NCBI RefSeq assembly: GCF_900184245.1
Contig: NZ_FXXB01000008.1
Span: forward strand, 1-64,000
Reading direction: 5' to 3'
Origin: Brachybacterium massiliense
GTDB taxonomy: Bacteria > Actinomycetota > Actinomycetes > Actinomycetales > Dermabacteraceae
DNA: 64,000 bases
The notes beneath the pieces were generated by a model that saw only the letters and a list, made by a program, of their open reading frames with translations, did not search any database and had not been told where the DNA came from. Positions 24,416-34,663 of the stretch are shown here, in pieces (position 1 is the stretch's first letter; each line of letters starts with the position of its first letter). The position numbers and the translations under genes were made by a program.

Positions 24416-26181
24416 GCCGCCTCCCTGCCGGAGAGGCGCAGGCCGCTCAGCGCCGCCGCGGCGGAATCGCCCGCTCCGTGCTGCGCGGCGCCGGGATCAT
24501 CCTGCTGGTGACCGTGTTCGCCCGGATCGCCGGGTTCGTGCGCTACCTGGTGTTCGGCGCGAGCGTCGGCGCAGGGGACGTGGGCACCGCCTACACCACC
24601 ACCAACATGCTCCCCAACGTGCTCTTCGAGGTCGCCGCCGGGGGCGTGCTCGCCGCCGTGGTGGTGCCCCTCATCGCCGGGCTCGTCCCGGAGGGGGATC
24701 CCGACGACCACGTCGTCTCCGAGGAGACGCTCGACCCGCGCCAGGTCGAGGACCTGCGCACCCCGACGGCCGCCCCCGGCACGGCCGACGGCGCCGCGCT
24801 CGCTGACCGGATCATCTCGGTGCTGCTGACCTGGACGCTGCTGGGCACCGGGCTGCTCGCGGTGCTGGTGATCGCCCTCGCCTCCCCGCTGTCCCAGCTG
24901 CTGCTGGCCGCCGAGAATCCCGGCACCGCCGGCGTGCCGCTCGGCGCCACGCTGCTGCGCATCTTCGCCCTCCAGCTGCCGCTGTACGGGCTGTCCGTCG
25001 TGCTGGCCGCCTACCTGCAGGCCCGCAAGCGCTTCCTCTGGCCCGCGATGATGCCGCTGCTGTCCTCGCTGACCGTGATGATCGCCTATCGCGTCTACGC
25101 CCACCTGGTGCCGCCCGTCGCGACCGCCACCACCATCGAGCAGTCCGCCGTGTGGTGGCTGGGCTGGGGCACCACGGGCGGTGTGGCGATGATGGTGCTG
25201 CCGGTGCTGATCGTCTCCCTGCGCTCGGGACTGCGCCTGCGCCCGGCGCTGCGGATGCCGGCCGGCTACGGCCGCCGCGCCCTCGCCCTGGGAGGAGCCG
25301 GTCTGGGTGCCGTGGGCGCCCAGCAGGCCGTGCTCGCCCTGGTGATGGTGCTGGCGATGCGCGCCGGCGGCGTGGGCACCCTGCCGGTGTTCCAGTACGC
25401 GCAGGCCCTGTACCTGCTGCCCTACGCGGTGCTGGTGGTGCCGCTGGTGACCTCGGTGTTCCCGCACCTGTCCGAGCTGCGACTGGTGGGGGACCGCTCC
25501 GGGTTCGCGAAGATCGCCGCGGCATCGGTGCGCACCGTCATGGCCGTGTCCGTGGTGGGCGCCTCGATGCTGCTGGCCGCCGGGCCCGCCCTCGAGCAGT
25601 TCTTCCGCCAGATCGACCGCTCGGGCGCCAGCGGCGTCGGCTCCACCACCGCGGGCCTCGCGCTCGGCCTGGTGGGCTTCGCCGTGGCCACCCAGTGCAC
25701 CCGCATCCTCGCCGCCGCGCTGCGGGCCCGTGACGCGCTGCTCGTCGGCTCCGTGGGCTGGCTGATCGCCGGCGTGGTGATCCTGATCACCGTACTGCCC
25801 AGCCCCGAGCGCTCCTCCGCGGAGGCCTCCACGGCCTTCGGCCTGTCGATGGCGGTGGGCATGGCGCTGGCCGGCCTGGTGGGCCTGTCGCGGATCGCGG
25901 ACGTGCTCGAGCCCGGGGGCCACCTGGGCGCGGTGCGACGCACCGCCCTGTTCGTCCCCCTCGCCCTGCTGGGGGGCGGAGTCCCGGGGCTGCTGCTGGG
26001 ACGCCAGCTCACCACCGCCGACCTGGGCGAGGTGGGCTCCGTGCTGGTCGGGATCCTCTGCGGCCTGGTCGCCGCCGTGCTCTCGACCGCGCTGATGGCC
26101 GCGGCGGACCCCGAGCTGACCCGCCGGGCGGTGCGCAGGCTGCGCGCCGGACGCTACGGAGTGGTGAGGTCCGTGCCGTGA
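24412..26181 (+). CDS. murJ: MurJ-type lipid II flippase
   Basis: This 589-aa member of the MviN/MurJ branch of the MOP superfamily would flip lipid-linked precursors across the membrane. About 14 hydrophobic segments are seen, starting with IILLVTVFARIAGFVRYLVF and NVLFEVAAGGVLAAVVVPLI. A charged loop (DPDDHVVSEETLDPRQVED) lies at about residues 98-120. It lacks the C-terminal kinase-like domain found in the mycobacterial MviN. The 4-bp overlaps with both neighbours suggest co-expression with the MraY-like protein and the glycosyltransferase. Confidence 0.85.
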   Translation: MSRLPAGEAQAAQRRRGGIARSVLRGAGIILLVTVFARIAGFVRYLVFGASVGAGDVGTAYTTTNMLPNVLFEVAAGGVLAAVVVPLIAGLVPEGDPDDHVVSEETLDPRQVEDLRTPTAAPGTADGAALADRIISVLLTWTLLGTGLLAVLVIALASPLSQLLLAAENPGTAGVPLGATLLRIFALQLPLYGLSVVLAAYLQARKRFLWPAMMPLLSSLTVMIAYRVYAHLVPPVATATTIEQSAVWWLGWGTTGGVAMMVLPVLIVSLRSGLRLRPALRMPAGYGRRALALGGAGLGAVGAQQAVLALVMVLAMRAGGVGTLPVFQYAQALYLLPYAVLVVPLVTSVFPHLSELRLVGDRSGFAKIAAASVRTVMAVSVVGASMLLAAGPALEQFFRQIDRSGASGVGSTTAGLALGLVGFAVATQCTRILAAALRARDALLVGSVGWLIAGVVILITVLPSPERSSAEASTAFGLSMAVGMALAGLVGLSRIADVLEPGGHLGAVRRTALFVPLALLGGGVPGLLLGRQLTTADLGEVGSVLVGILCGLVAAVLSTALMAAADPELTRRAVRRLRAGRYGVVRSVP

Positions 26182-27240
26182 GCGTGGTGCTCGTGCGCCC
26201 CGCCGCGAGCGGCGGGCTGGCCGCGCACGTCGACCACGAGCTCGCGCTGCTCACCGCTGCGGGATGGGAGGTCGCCGAGGCCCCGGTGCGGATCCGCGAG
26301 CGACCCGATCCGCTCGAGGACCTGCGCACCGTGCGCACCCTGCGCCGGATGCTCGCCACCGCCCTCGAGCCCGTCACCCTCCACGCCCATGGGCTGCGCG
26401 CCGGGGCGCTCGCCGCCGCCGCGATGCCCGGCCACGGCAGGCACCGCCTGGTGGTCACCCTCCACAACCGCACCGTCGGCTCCCGCGCCACCCGCGCCGT
26501 GGGCGCGGTGCTGCTGCGCGTGCTGGCCCGCGGCGCCGATGCCGTCCTCGCCGTCTCCCCGGATCTCGCCGAGGCGGCGCGCGCGGCCGGCGCCCGCGAG
26601 GTGCACCACGCGATCATCCCCGCGCCCGCCCACGACACGCCCGCCCAGGACGCCGCTGTCGCGCCCCCGCGGCACGTGGACGATCGCGCCCCCGCGGCAC
26701 GTGGACGATCCCGCCCTCCTCGAGGCGCTCGTGATCGCCCGTCTCGCCCCGCAGAAGGGCCTGCACGACCTCCTGGACGCCGCCGCGCTGCTCGGCACCT
26801 CCGCCGGTGTGCGGATCCGTGTCGCGGGCGACGGACCCCTGCACGAGGAGCTCGCCCGGCGGGTGCGCGACGAGCGGCTGCCCGTGGAGCTGCTGGGCCG
26901 GCGAGAGGACGTCCCCGCCCTGCTGGCCGCCAGCGACCTGGTGGTCTCCGCCGCGCACTGGGAGGGACAGCCCGTCTCCCTGCAGGAGGCGCTGCGCGCC
27001 GGCCGGGCGATCGTGGCGACCGATGCGGGGGGCACCCGCTGGGTCACCGGCGACGCCGCCCACCTGCTCCCCGTGGGCGATCCCGCCGCGCTGGCCGCCG
27101 CGATCACCGCGCTGCGCGATCCCGCAGCGCGCCACGCCGCGGAGCAGGCCTCGTTGCGCCGGGCATCCGCCCTGCCCACAGCCCCGGAACTGCTCGCACA
27201 GCTCGATGAGGTGCTCGCCCCCGCGGCCCACCGGTGGTAG
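26178..27240 (+). pseudogene. Family-4-type glycosyltransferase, frameshifted by a 25-bp tandem duplication
   Basis: The gene starts with GTG 26178 inside the murJ stop. The first frame encodes a GT4 N-terminal domain (VVLVRPAASGGLAAHVDHEL to AREVHHAIIPAPAHDTPAQD). The C-terminal nucleotide-sugar domain (VIARLAPQKGLHDLLDAAAL, VVSAAHWEGQPVSLQEALRA) continues in the +1 frame to TAG 27240. The shift falls at two exact adjacent copies of a 25-bp unit (26661-26685 and 26686-26710). Removing one copy rejoins the frames into one protein of about 345 aa. The downstream half shows no further damage, so the event is recent or reversible. A sequencing or assembly artefact is the alternative. Confidence 0.85.
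26661..26710 (+). repeat. Exact 25-bp tandem duplication causing a frameshift
   Basis: Two identical 25-bp copies lie side by side (26661-26685, 26686-26710), beginning GCGCCCCCGCGGC. Because 25 is not a multiple of three, the second copy moves the glycosyltransferase reading frame by one. Slippage between the copies could restore the gene. Confidence 0.97.
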
Positions 27241-27243
27241 GTT
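27238..27243 (+). promoter_or_regulatory. Possible -10 element for leaderless pyrG
   Basis: TAGGTT ends 8 nt before the GTG of pyrG, the spacing expected when transcription starts at the start codon. No Shine-Dalgarno sequence and no clear -35 are present. Confidence 0.4.
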
Positions 27244-27245
27244 GA

Positions 27246-29054
<1,809 letters not shown>

Positions 29055-29058
29055 TCCG

Positions 29059-29730
29059 ATGACCCAGCACTCCGCCCCCTGGGAGCATGCCCAGGCAGGA
29101 CCCTCCCTGCGGGACCTCCCGGGGCAGCGCCCCGTCGCCGCCCGCACCGTCCTGCACGAGGGGATGGTGTGGGACCTGGTCCGCGACACCGTCGACTTCG
29201 CCGAGGGCGTGCGCTTCGACCGCGAGTACGTCTGGCACACCGGCGCGGTGGCCGTGCTCGCGGTGGACGATGCGGACCGGGTGCTGATGATCCGTCAGTA
29301 CCGCCACCCCGTGGGCCACAGCCTGTGGGAGATCCCCGCAGGCCTGCTCGATCTGGACGGCGAGGCCCCGCACCTGGCCGCGGCCCGCGAGCTCGCCGAG
29401 GAGACCGGGTACGTGCCCGAGCGGATGCAGACCCTCCTGGACCTGCGCCCCAGCCCGGGCGGGCTGGATGAGGTGATCCGCGTGTACCTCGCCTCCGGGG
29501 TGCGCGCCAGCGACGAGGAGTTCGAGCGCACCGATGAGGAGGCCGAGCTGGTCCCGCACTGGGTGCCGCTCGCGGACGCGGTCACCGCGGTGCTCGAAGG
29601 ACGGATCACCAACGGCACCACCGTCTCGGCGCTGCTGGCGCTACAGGCTGTGCGCAGCGGGGGAGCGCCGGCGCAGGAGCGGCTGCGGGCGGCCGACGCA
29701 CCGTTCATGGCGCGGCCCGGACGGGACTGA
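29059..29730 (+). CDS. NUDIX hydrolase, probable ADP-ribose pyrophosphatase
   Basis: The 223-aa product has the Nudix box in GEAPHLAAARELAEETGYV and the preceding IRQYRHPVGHSLWEIPAGL, both typical of ADP-ribose pyrophosphatases (YffH/Rv1700-like). It would split ADP-ribose to AMP and ribose-5-phosphate. I chose ATG 29059, 4 bp after the pyrG stop, over an upstream in-frame start at 29005 inside pyrG. pyrG-nudix order is conserved in actinobacteria; the xerD that often follows is absent. Confidence 0.92.
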   Translation: MTQHSAPWEHAQAGPSLRDLPGQRPVAARTVLHEGMVWDLVRDTVDFAEGVRFDREYVWHTGAVAVLAVDDADRVLMIRQYRHPVGHSLWEIPAGLLDLDGEAPHLAAARELAEETGYVPERMQTLLDLRPSPGGLDEVIRVYLASGVRASDEEFERTDEEAELVPHWVPLADAVTAVLEGRITNGTTVSALLALQAVRSGGAPAQERLRAADAPFMARPGRD

Positions 29731-29750
29731 ACCCGCCCTGTTCGGGACGT

Positions 29751-29790
29751 GACCGCCCCGGGTCGGGGCGAGCCCTCCCGGGGCGGTTCT
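29751..29790. terminator. Bidirectional terminator-like hairpin
   Basis: ACCGCCCCGGG (29752-29762) and CCCGGGGCGGT (29777-29787) form a perfect 11-bp stem with a 14-nt loop between the convergent NUDIX and RNase D genes. There is no strong T run, which is common in this GC class. Confidence 0.65.
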
Positions 29791-29812
29791 GACCGCGCCG
29801 GGCCGGGTGGGG

Positions 29813-31012
29813 TCAGGCCTGCTCGGTGAGGGCCCGGTGGATCACCGGGGCGCTCTGCTCCACCTGCCAGGGGCGAGCACCGAGCTCGCTCAGCTGCTCG
29901 CCGATCACCGGCTCCGCAGGGGCCTGCTCGTGCTCCCACACCCAGCGGCGCAGCAGCGCCGGCTGCAGCAGGTTCTCCGGTGGCATCTCCAGATCCTCCG
30001 CCCGCTCCCCGACGGCGGTGCGCACCAGCTGGTAGCGCTCGGCGACCTCGGGATACTTCTTGGACCACAGCTTGTGCGGCGGCGGATAGGATCGCTCGCT
30101 GCGCTCGGGCAGATGCGCGTCCGGCAGCTCGATCCCGGACCGGGCCGCCTGCCACCACATGTCCTTGCGGCGCATTTTCGCCGGCAGCGCCCGGTCGAAG
30201 GCCTCCCGGCCGCGGGGCGCCTCCTTCGCGGCGGCGACGATGTCACGATCCTTGATCACACGGTGCGGGGACAGATCCTCGGCGCTCGCGATCTCATCGC
30301 GGCGGGTCCACATCTCCCGTGCGGCGGCGAGCTGGCGGGTGGAGCGCAGCGCGCCCAGCCCGTGCAGGCCGCGCCAGCTCGAGGAGCGGGTGGGTCCGTG
30401 CTCGCGGGTGCGCTCGTGCTCGAACTCCTGCCGGGCCCAGTCCTCCTTGCCGGCCTCCCGCAGCCGTTCGAGGAGCACGTCGCGCACCTCGACCAGCACC
30501 TCGACATCGAGCGCCGCGTAGCTGAGCCACCCCTCGGGCAGCGGGCGGCGCGACCAGTCCGCCGCGGAGTGCTCCTTGGCCAGGCGCAGCCCCAGGGTGT
30601 CCTCGACGACCGCACCGAGCCCCACCCGGTCCATGCCCAGCAGCCGCGCGGCCAGCTCGGTGTCGAACAGGGCACCGGGGTGCAGCCCCAGCTGCGCGAG
30701 GCTCGGCAGGTCCTGCCCCGCGGCGTGCAGCACCCACTCCCGCTCGCCCAGCAGCGTGGCCAGGCTCCCCGGCATCGGGAAGGCCAGCGGGTCGATCAGC
30801 GCGGTGCCCGCCGCCTCGGTGCGCAGCTGCACCAGGTAGGCGCGGGAGCTGTAGCGATAGCTGGAGGCGCGCTCGGCATCGACCGCGACGGGCTCGTCCG
30901 GGGCGGAGGCCGCTGCCTCGCACCAGGCCAGCAGCGGCTGGAGCCGATCGAACACAGCGACCAGCCCGTCCCGGGGCGCTGCGAGGTCGGTGATCTCGGG
31001 CGAATCCGTCAC
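29813..31012 (-). CDS. Ribonuclease D-like 3'-5' exonuclease with HRDC domain
   Basis: The 399-aa protein has a DEDD exonuclease domain: EPVAVDAERASSYRYSSRAY (ExoI, Asp-Glu), FDTELAARLLGMDRVGLGAV (ExoII) and LSYAALDVEVLVEVRD (ExoIII, Tyr-Asp). A HRDC-like helical region follows (VIKDRDIVAAAKEAPRGREA). It would trim structured RNA 3' ends. It overlaps the upstream DUF3000 gene by 4 bp, a pair common in actinobacteria. Confidence 0.9.
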   Translation of the reverse strand: MTDSPEITDLAAPRDGLVAVFDRLQPLLAWCEAAASAPDEPVAVDAERASSYRYSSRAYLVQLRTEAAGTALIDPLAFPMPGSLATLLGEREWVLHAAGQDLPSLAQLGLHPGALFDTELAARLLGMDRVGLGAVVEDTLGLRLAKEHSAADWSRRPLPEGWLSYAALDVEVLVEVRDVLLERLREAGKEDWARQEFEHERTREHGPTRSSSWRGLHGLGALRSTRQLAAAREMWTRRDEIASAEDLSPHRVIKDRDIVAAAKEAPRGREAFDRALPAKMRRKDMWWQAARSGIELPDAHLPERSERSYPPPHKLWSKKYPEVAERYQLVRTAVGERAEDLEMPPENLLQPALLRRWVWEHEQAPAEPVIGEQLSELGARPWQVEQSAPVIHRALTEQA

Positions 31013-31755
31013 CGGGCCTCACCGGCGCTCTCGGTGCGCGGGGCCCTGGCACGGTGGGTGGGCGCGATAGGTGCGATCCGCGGCGGGGCCGGGGGCAGGC
31101 CGCCCGCGGCCGCGAGCATCGCCGTCCAGGCCGCGAAGTGGGGACCCAGATCGATCTCCGGCGCCTCGTCGGAGCGAACCGGGAGCTGGCCGGGGGCGAG
31201 AGCGCCCGTCGTCGCATGCGCCCCGGGATGCGCCGACGGCTCGGAGGCCTGTGACGACACGGACGGCTCCGGTGGCTCGGGTGTCTCCGGCGGCTCAGGT
31301 GTCCACGAGACCCGCATCTCGACGTCCACGGTCGAGGGACGCGAGGCGAGCGCGCCGTAGGACTGGGAGACCACACGGGTCGCGGTGCAGCCCAGCTCCC
31401 GGGCCTCGGCCCCGTGCAGCTCGAGCGACTCGGTGACCCAGGACCAGGCCACATCGCCGAGCATCGACTCGATCGCGAACTCGGCCTCGAGCTGCGCCTG
31501 GACCAGCGCGACCATCCGGTACGTGCCATCCCACGACTCCTGCCCGGCAGGATCGTGCAGGATCACCAGGCGCCCCGAGGCGAGCTCGTCCTCGTGCACC
31601 ACGATCTCCCCGGTGCAGGCCCAGGTCGAGGGCGCCATGCGGGAGGGCGCGGGAATGGTGCGCCAGGTGAACTCCTGGCGCTGCGGAGTGCGGGTCATGG
31701 CATCGACGGCGGCACGGAAGGTGTCGTCGCCGGAGCGGATTCGATGGACGGACAC
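31009..31755 (-). CDS. DUF3000 domain protein
   Basis: This 248-aa cytoplasmic protein of unknown function matches the actinobacterial DUF3000 family: TFRAAVDAMTRTPQRQEFTW, IPAPSRMAPSTWACTGEI and LVILHDPAGQESWDGTYRMV. The C-terminal third, after about residue 150, is Pro/Glu/Ser-rich and disordered. It is coupled to RNase D by a 4-bp overlap, so a shared RNA-processing role is possible but unproven. The GTG start follows a -10-like TAGCCT with no leader. Confidence 0.85.
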   Translation of the reverse strand: MSVHRIRSGDDTFRAAVDAMTRTPQRQEFTWRTIPAPSRMAPSTWACTGEIVVHEDELASGRLVILHDPAGQESWDGTYRMVALVQAQLEAEFAIESMLGDVAWSWVTESLELHGAEARELGCTATRVVSQSYGALASRPSTVDVEMRVSWTPEPPETPEPPEPSVSSQASEPSAHPGAHATTGALAPGQLPVRSDEAPEIDLGPHFAAWTAMLAAAGGLPPAPPRIAPIAPTHRARAPRTESAGEAR

Positions 31756-31761
31756 GCAGGG

Positions 31762-31767
31762 AGGCTA
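31762..31767 (-). promoter_or_regulatory. -10 element for leaderless DUF3000-RNase D operon
   Basis: On the minus strand TAGCCT ends 6 nt before the GTG at 31755. No ribosome-binding site is present, so a leaderless mRNA is likely. Confidence 0.45.
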
Positions 31768-31824
31768 TCGGCGCACCGAGCGCGCACCCGTCAGGCGCGC
31801 CGAGGAGGCCCCGAGGGGCCGGTC

Positions 31825-32292
31825 TCAGCGCCCGGGGGCGTCCTGCGCGGGGGCATCCTGCGCGGGGGCGTCGTCGCTGTGGACCAGGCTGATCGAGTTG
31901 ATGCAGTAGCGCTGGTCGGTCGGGGTGGGGAAGCCCTCGCCCTCGAACACGTGGCCCAGGTGCGAGCCGCAGGCCGCGCAGCGCACCTCGATGCGCCGCA
32001 TCCCCAGCGAGGTATCCTCGAGCAGCTCGACCGCGTCCGAGTCCGTCGGCGCGTAGAAGGCGGGCCAGCCGCAGTGCGCATCGAACTGGGTGGAGGCGGT
32101 GAAGAGCTCGGCGCCGCATCCCTTGCACGCGTACGTGCCGGCAGGGCGCACCTCCTCGTACTCTCCGGTCCCGGGACGCTCGGTGCCGCCCTGTCGCAGC
32201 ACCTGGTACTCGGCGGGGGAGAGGCGCTCGCGCCACTCGAGATCGCTGATGGTCAGGGGGTAGGGACGGGAACCGATGGGGTCGGTGGACAT
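31825..32292 (-). CDS. msrB: Peptide methionine-(R)-S-oxide reductase
   Basis: MsrB reduces methionine-R-sulfoxide in oxidised proteins. The 155-aa protein has two CxxC zinc pairs (C56/C59 in ACKGCGAE and C105/C108 in RCAACGSH), the HCGWPAF motif, and the catalytic Cys130 in RYCINSISL. The C-terminus ends with two DAPAQ repeats coded by 15-bp tandem units (31834-31863). It appears to be a single-gene unit. Confidence 0.96.
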   Translation of the reverse strand: MSTDPIGSRPYPLTISDLEWRERLSPAEYQVLRQGGTERPGTGEYEEVRPAGTYACKGCGAELFTASTQFDAHCGWPAFYAPTDSDAVELLEDTSLGMRRIEVRCAACGSHLGHVFEGEGFPTPTDQRYCINSISLVHSDDAPAQDAPAQDAPGR

Positions 32293-32403
32293 CAGGGAGC
32301 CTCCGATTCTGCGACGCCTCCCGGCGCCGCTCGTGCGAACGGACCAGCCGCTCGTCAGGTGAGGGAGAACGAGCTGTTCACAGGCTCGATCCTATCGCGC
32401 CAC

Positions 32404-32409
32404 TAGGAT
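32404..32409 (+). promoter_or_regulatory. -10 element for leaderless hydrolase gene
   Basis: TAGGAT ends 7 nt before ATG 32417. The hexamer overlaps an upstream ATG at 32408, which argues for 32417 as the true start. No clear -35 was found. Confidence 0.45.
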
Positions 32410-32416
32410 GGACGGC

Positions 32417-33772
32417 ATGACGCGTGACTCCTCCCGGACCCGCTCGGAACGCTCTCTCCAGCGCCGCACCTTCCCCCGCCCTCACCGACCTGACCAGGCC
32501 CGTTGGCCCGAGGTGGCGGTGTACGGAGCCCTCGGCGCGGCGTCCATGTTCGCGCTCAGCGGAGGGCTGCTGACCGTGGGCGCACGGGTGATGGCGCGCC
32601 TGCCGCTGGTGCCGCGGGAGAGCGTGCGCGGCCGGCCCGACGTCACCGTGCGGGCGGTCCACGAGGACCGGGTCCACCTCGATGACAGCAAGGTCACCCG
32701 CCGCGGAGGTCTGCTGGCGCTGCGCCAGGCGGGCGGTGCGGTGCACGTGCGCCTGGGACCGGTGCAGGGACGCCCCACCCCGACCACGGTCTCGCGCCCC
32801 CTGCTGGCGGTGGACACCGATCAGCCGCTCGAGGTGGCCCGCGCCGCGAGCAACGGCTTCTTCTGGGCGGGCACGCCCGAGACGGCCCACGGGCTGCCCA
32901 CCGAGGAGATCGAGGTCGACTCCCCGGTGGGACGGATGCCGGCCTGGCTGGTGCGCCCCGATCCCGCCGAGGGCTCCGCGGAGGGGGTCTCGGACACCTG
33001 GGCGATCCTCATCCACGGGCACGGTTCGGCCCGCGGCGAGGCGCTGCGGATCATCCCGCTGCTGCACCGGCTGGGACTGACCAGCCTCACGATCACCTAC
33101 CGCAACGACGTCGGCGCCCCGGCCTCCGCGGATCGGATGCATCATCTCGGCTCGGCCGAATGGGAGGACACCGAGGCGGCGATCGACGAGGCGGTCGCGC
33201 GCGGCGCACGACGCATCGTGCTGGTGGGCTGGTCGATGGGCGGCGGCATCGCCCTGCGCACCTCGGTGCGCTCGAAGCATCGCGACCGCATCGCCGCGCT
33301 GGTGCTGGACTCCCCGGCCGTGGACTGGCAGGACATCCTGATCCATCACGCCACCTCGCTGCGCGCTCCGGCACCGATGCGCCGGCTCGCGCTGTGGATG
33401 ATGACCTCCCAGTTCGGGGCCCGCATGGTGCGCCTGCACGAGCCTCTGGCCCTGCATGAGATGACTCCGGTGTACTACGCCGAGCATCTCGCCCATCCCA
33501 CGCTGCTGTTCCATGCGCTGGACGACGAGACCGTCCCGCCCGAGCCGAGCCGGCAGATCGCCGCGATGCGCCCCGACCTCATCGAGTTCGAGCCCTTCGA
33601 GGGCGCCTCGCACACGCGCGAATGGAACCGCGACCCGGTCCGCTACGAGCGGATCCTGGCCGACTACCTGGTGCGGGTGCTCGATCTCGAGGCGCCCGAG
33701 GGGGGTCTCGAGGTGCCGGTGCGGGATCCCGCCGCCCGCGCGCTCGAGGGGTCCATCGGCCTGCGCCTCTGA
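32417..33772 (+). CDS. Alpha/beta hydrolase, membrane-anchored at the N-terminus
   Basis: The 451-aa protein has a basic N-terminus, one hydrophobic segment at about residues 33-58 (VAVYGALGAASMFALSGGLL) and a C-terminal alpha/beta-hydrolase fold. The oxyanion region is AILIHGHGS, the nucleophile Ser is in GWSMGGG, the acid is in HALDDETVPP and the His is in GASHTREW. It resembles bacterial dienelactone-hydrolase/peptidase-type hydrolases; the substrate is unknown. It is divergent from msrB. Confidence 0.82.
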   Translation: MTRDSSRTRSERSLQRRTFPRPHRPDQARWPEVAVYGALGAASMFALSGGLLTVGARVMARLPLVPRESVRGRPDVTVRAVHEDRVHLDDSKVTRRGGLLALRQAGGAVHVRLGPVQGRPTPTTVSRPLLAVDTDQPLEVARAASNGFFWAGTPETAHGLPTEEIEVDSPVGRMPAWLVRPDPAEGSAEGVSDTWAILIHGHGSARGEALRIIPLLHRLGLTSLTITYRNDVGAPASADRMHHLGSAEWEDTEAAIDEAVARGARRIVLVGWSMGGGIALRTSVRSKHRDRIAALVLDSPAVDWQDILIHHATSLRAPAPMRRLALWMMTSQFGARMVRLHEPLALHEMTPVYYAEHLAHPTLLFHALDDETVPPEPSRQIAAMRPDLIEFEPFEGASHTREWNRDPVRYERILADYLVRVLDLEAPEGGLEVPVRDPAARALEGSIGLRL

Positions 33773-33805
33773 GAGCTGCCCGCTCGCCGCGGTGCGCGGC
33801 CGGGC

Positions 33806-34552
33806 TCAGCGGCGCACGTGACGAGCGATGGTGGCGTGCTGGCCCACCACCAGCGAGGCCAGGGACCAGGACAGCTCATGGGCCTCGCCGCGCACCACCC
33901 GTGAGGAGTCGCCGCCCACGCTGCGGTGCGTGGTCGAGAAGCACAGCTCGTCCAGCAGACCCGCCGAGGCCAGGCGCCCCAGCGCCGAGGGTCCGCCCTC
34001 GGCCTGGATCGCGCGCAGCCCGCGCTCGGCCAGACCCCGCACCGCAGCCGCGGGCCCGTCGGCGATGATCACCTGCGCCTCGGGGACGCCTGCGCGCTCG
34101 GCGGCGAGGCGCGCCTCGCCCGGAGGGGTGATCAGGTACGTCGGCCAGTCGGGCTCGATCGTGGGCGGCAGCTCGCCGGTGCGCGACCAGATCGCCAGCG
34201 CCGGGCGCTGCGCGCCGCCGGGCCGCCGCGACGGGGTCAGCAGATCGGCGCGCCCCAGCGGCCGGCGGTAGTCCTCGGTGCGCACCGTCTCCGCGCCCAC
34301 CAGGACCACGTCCGTCAGCGCGCGCAGCACGTCGAAGACGAAGGAGTCGTCGGGATTGCGCAGGGTGCCGCTGGTCCCGTCCGCCCCGACGATCGCCCCG
34401 TCGATGGTGGTGTTCATCATCGCCCGCACATGGGCCCCGCTCGGCGGCAGCTGGACGGCGTACACATCCGCGAGGAGCCGCGCGCCCTCGGCGTCGGCGG
34501 TCACGGGCAGCGGCGCGGGCAGCACCGCGCCCTCGCGCATCAGCAGGTGCAC
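33806..34552 (-). CDS. RibD C-terminal / dihydrofolate-reductase-fold reductase
   Basis: The 248-aa protein matches the RibD C-terminal reductase family: ALTDVVLVGAETVRTEDYRR, MMNTTIDGAIVGADG and LRAIQAEGGPSALGRLASAG, with the GGPS nucleotide loop. It would use NADPH; the substrate is unknown, and no deaminase domain is present, so a direct role in riboflavin synthesis is doubtful. I chose GTG 34552 (GGGAGG 6 nt upstream); ATG 34540 is the alternative. It is divergent from zapE. Confidence 0.82.
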   Translation of the reverse strand: MHLLMREGAVLPAPLPVTADAEGARLLADVYAVQLPPSGAHVRAMMNTTIDGAIVGADGTSGTLRNPDDSFVFDVLRALTDVVLVGAETVRTEDYRRPLGRADLLTPSRRPGGAQRPALAIWSRTGELPPTIEPDWPTYLITPPGEARLAAERAGVPEAQVIIADGPAAAVRGLAERGLRAIQAEGGPSALGRLASAGLLDELCFSTTHRSVGGDSSRVVRGEAHELSWSLASLVVGQHATIARHVRR

Positions 34553-34650
34553 GGCGGACCTCCCGGTCGGGACGAGGAGCAGGATGTGGCCTCGATCATC
34601 GCGCACCGGCCCCTCCCGGGCGAACCGGCCGCCCCGGGGGCGCGGCCCCC

Positions 34651-34656
34651 TACACT
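34651..34656 (+). promoter_or_regulatory. -10 element for leaderless zapE
   Basis: TACACT lies 7 nt before GTG 34664. There is no Shine-Dalgarno sequence, so transcription probably starts at the start codon. Confidence 0.5.
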
Positions 34657-34663
34657 GACCGGC

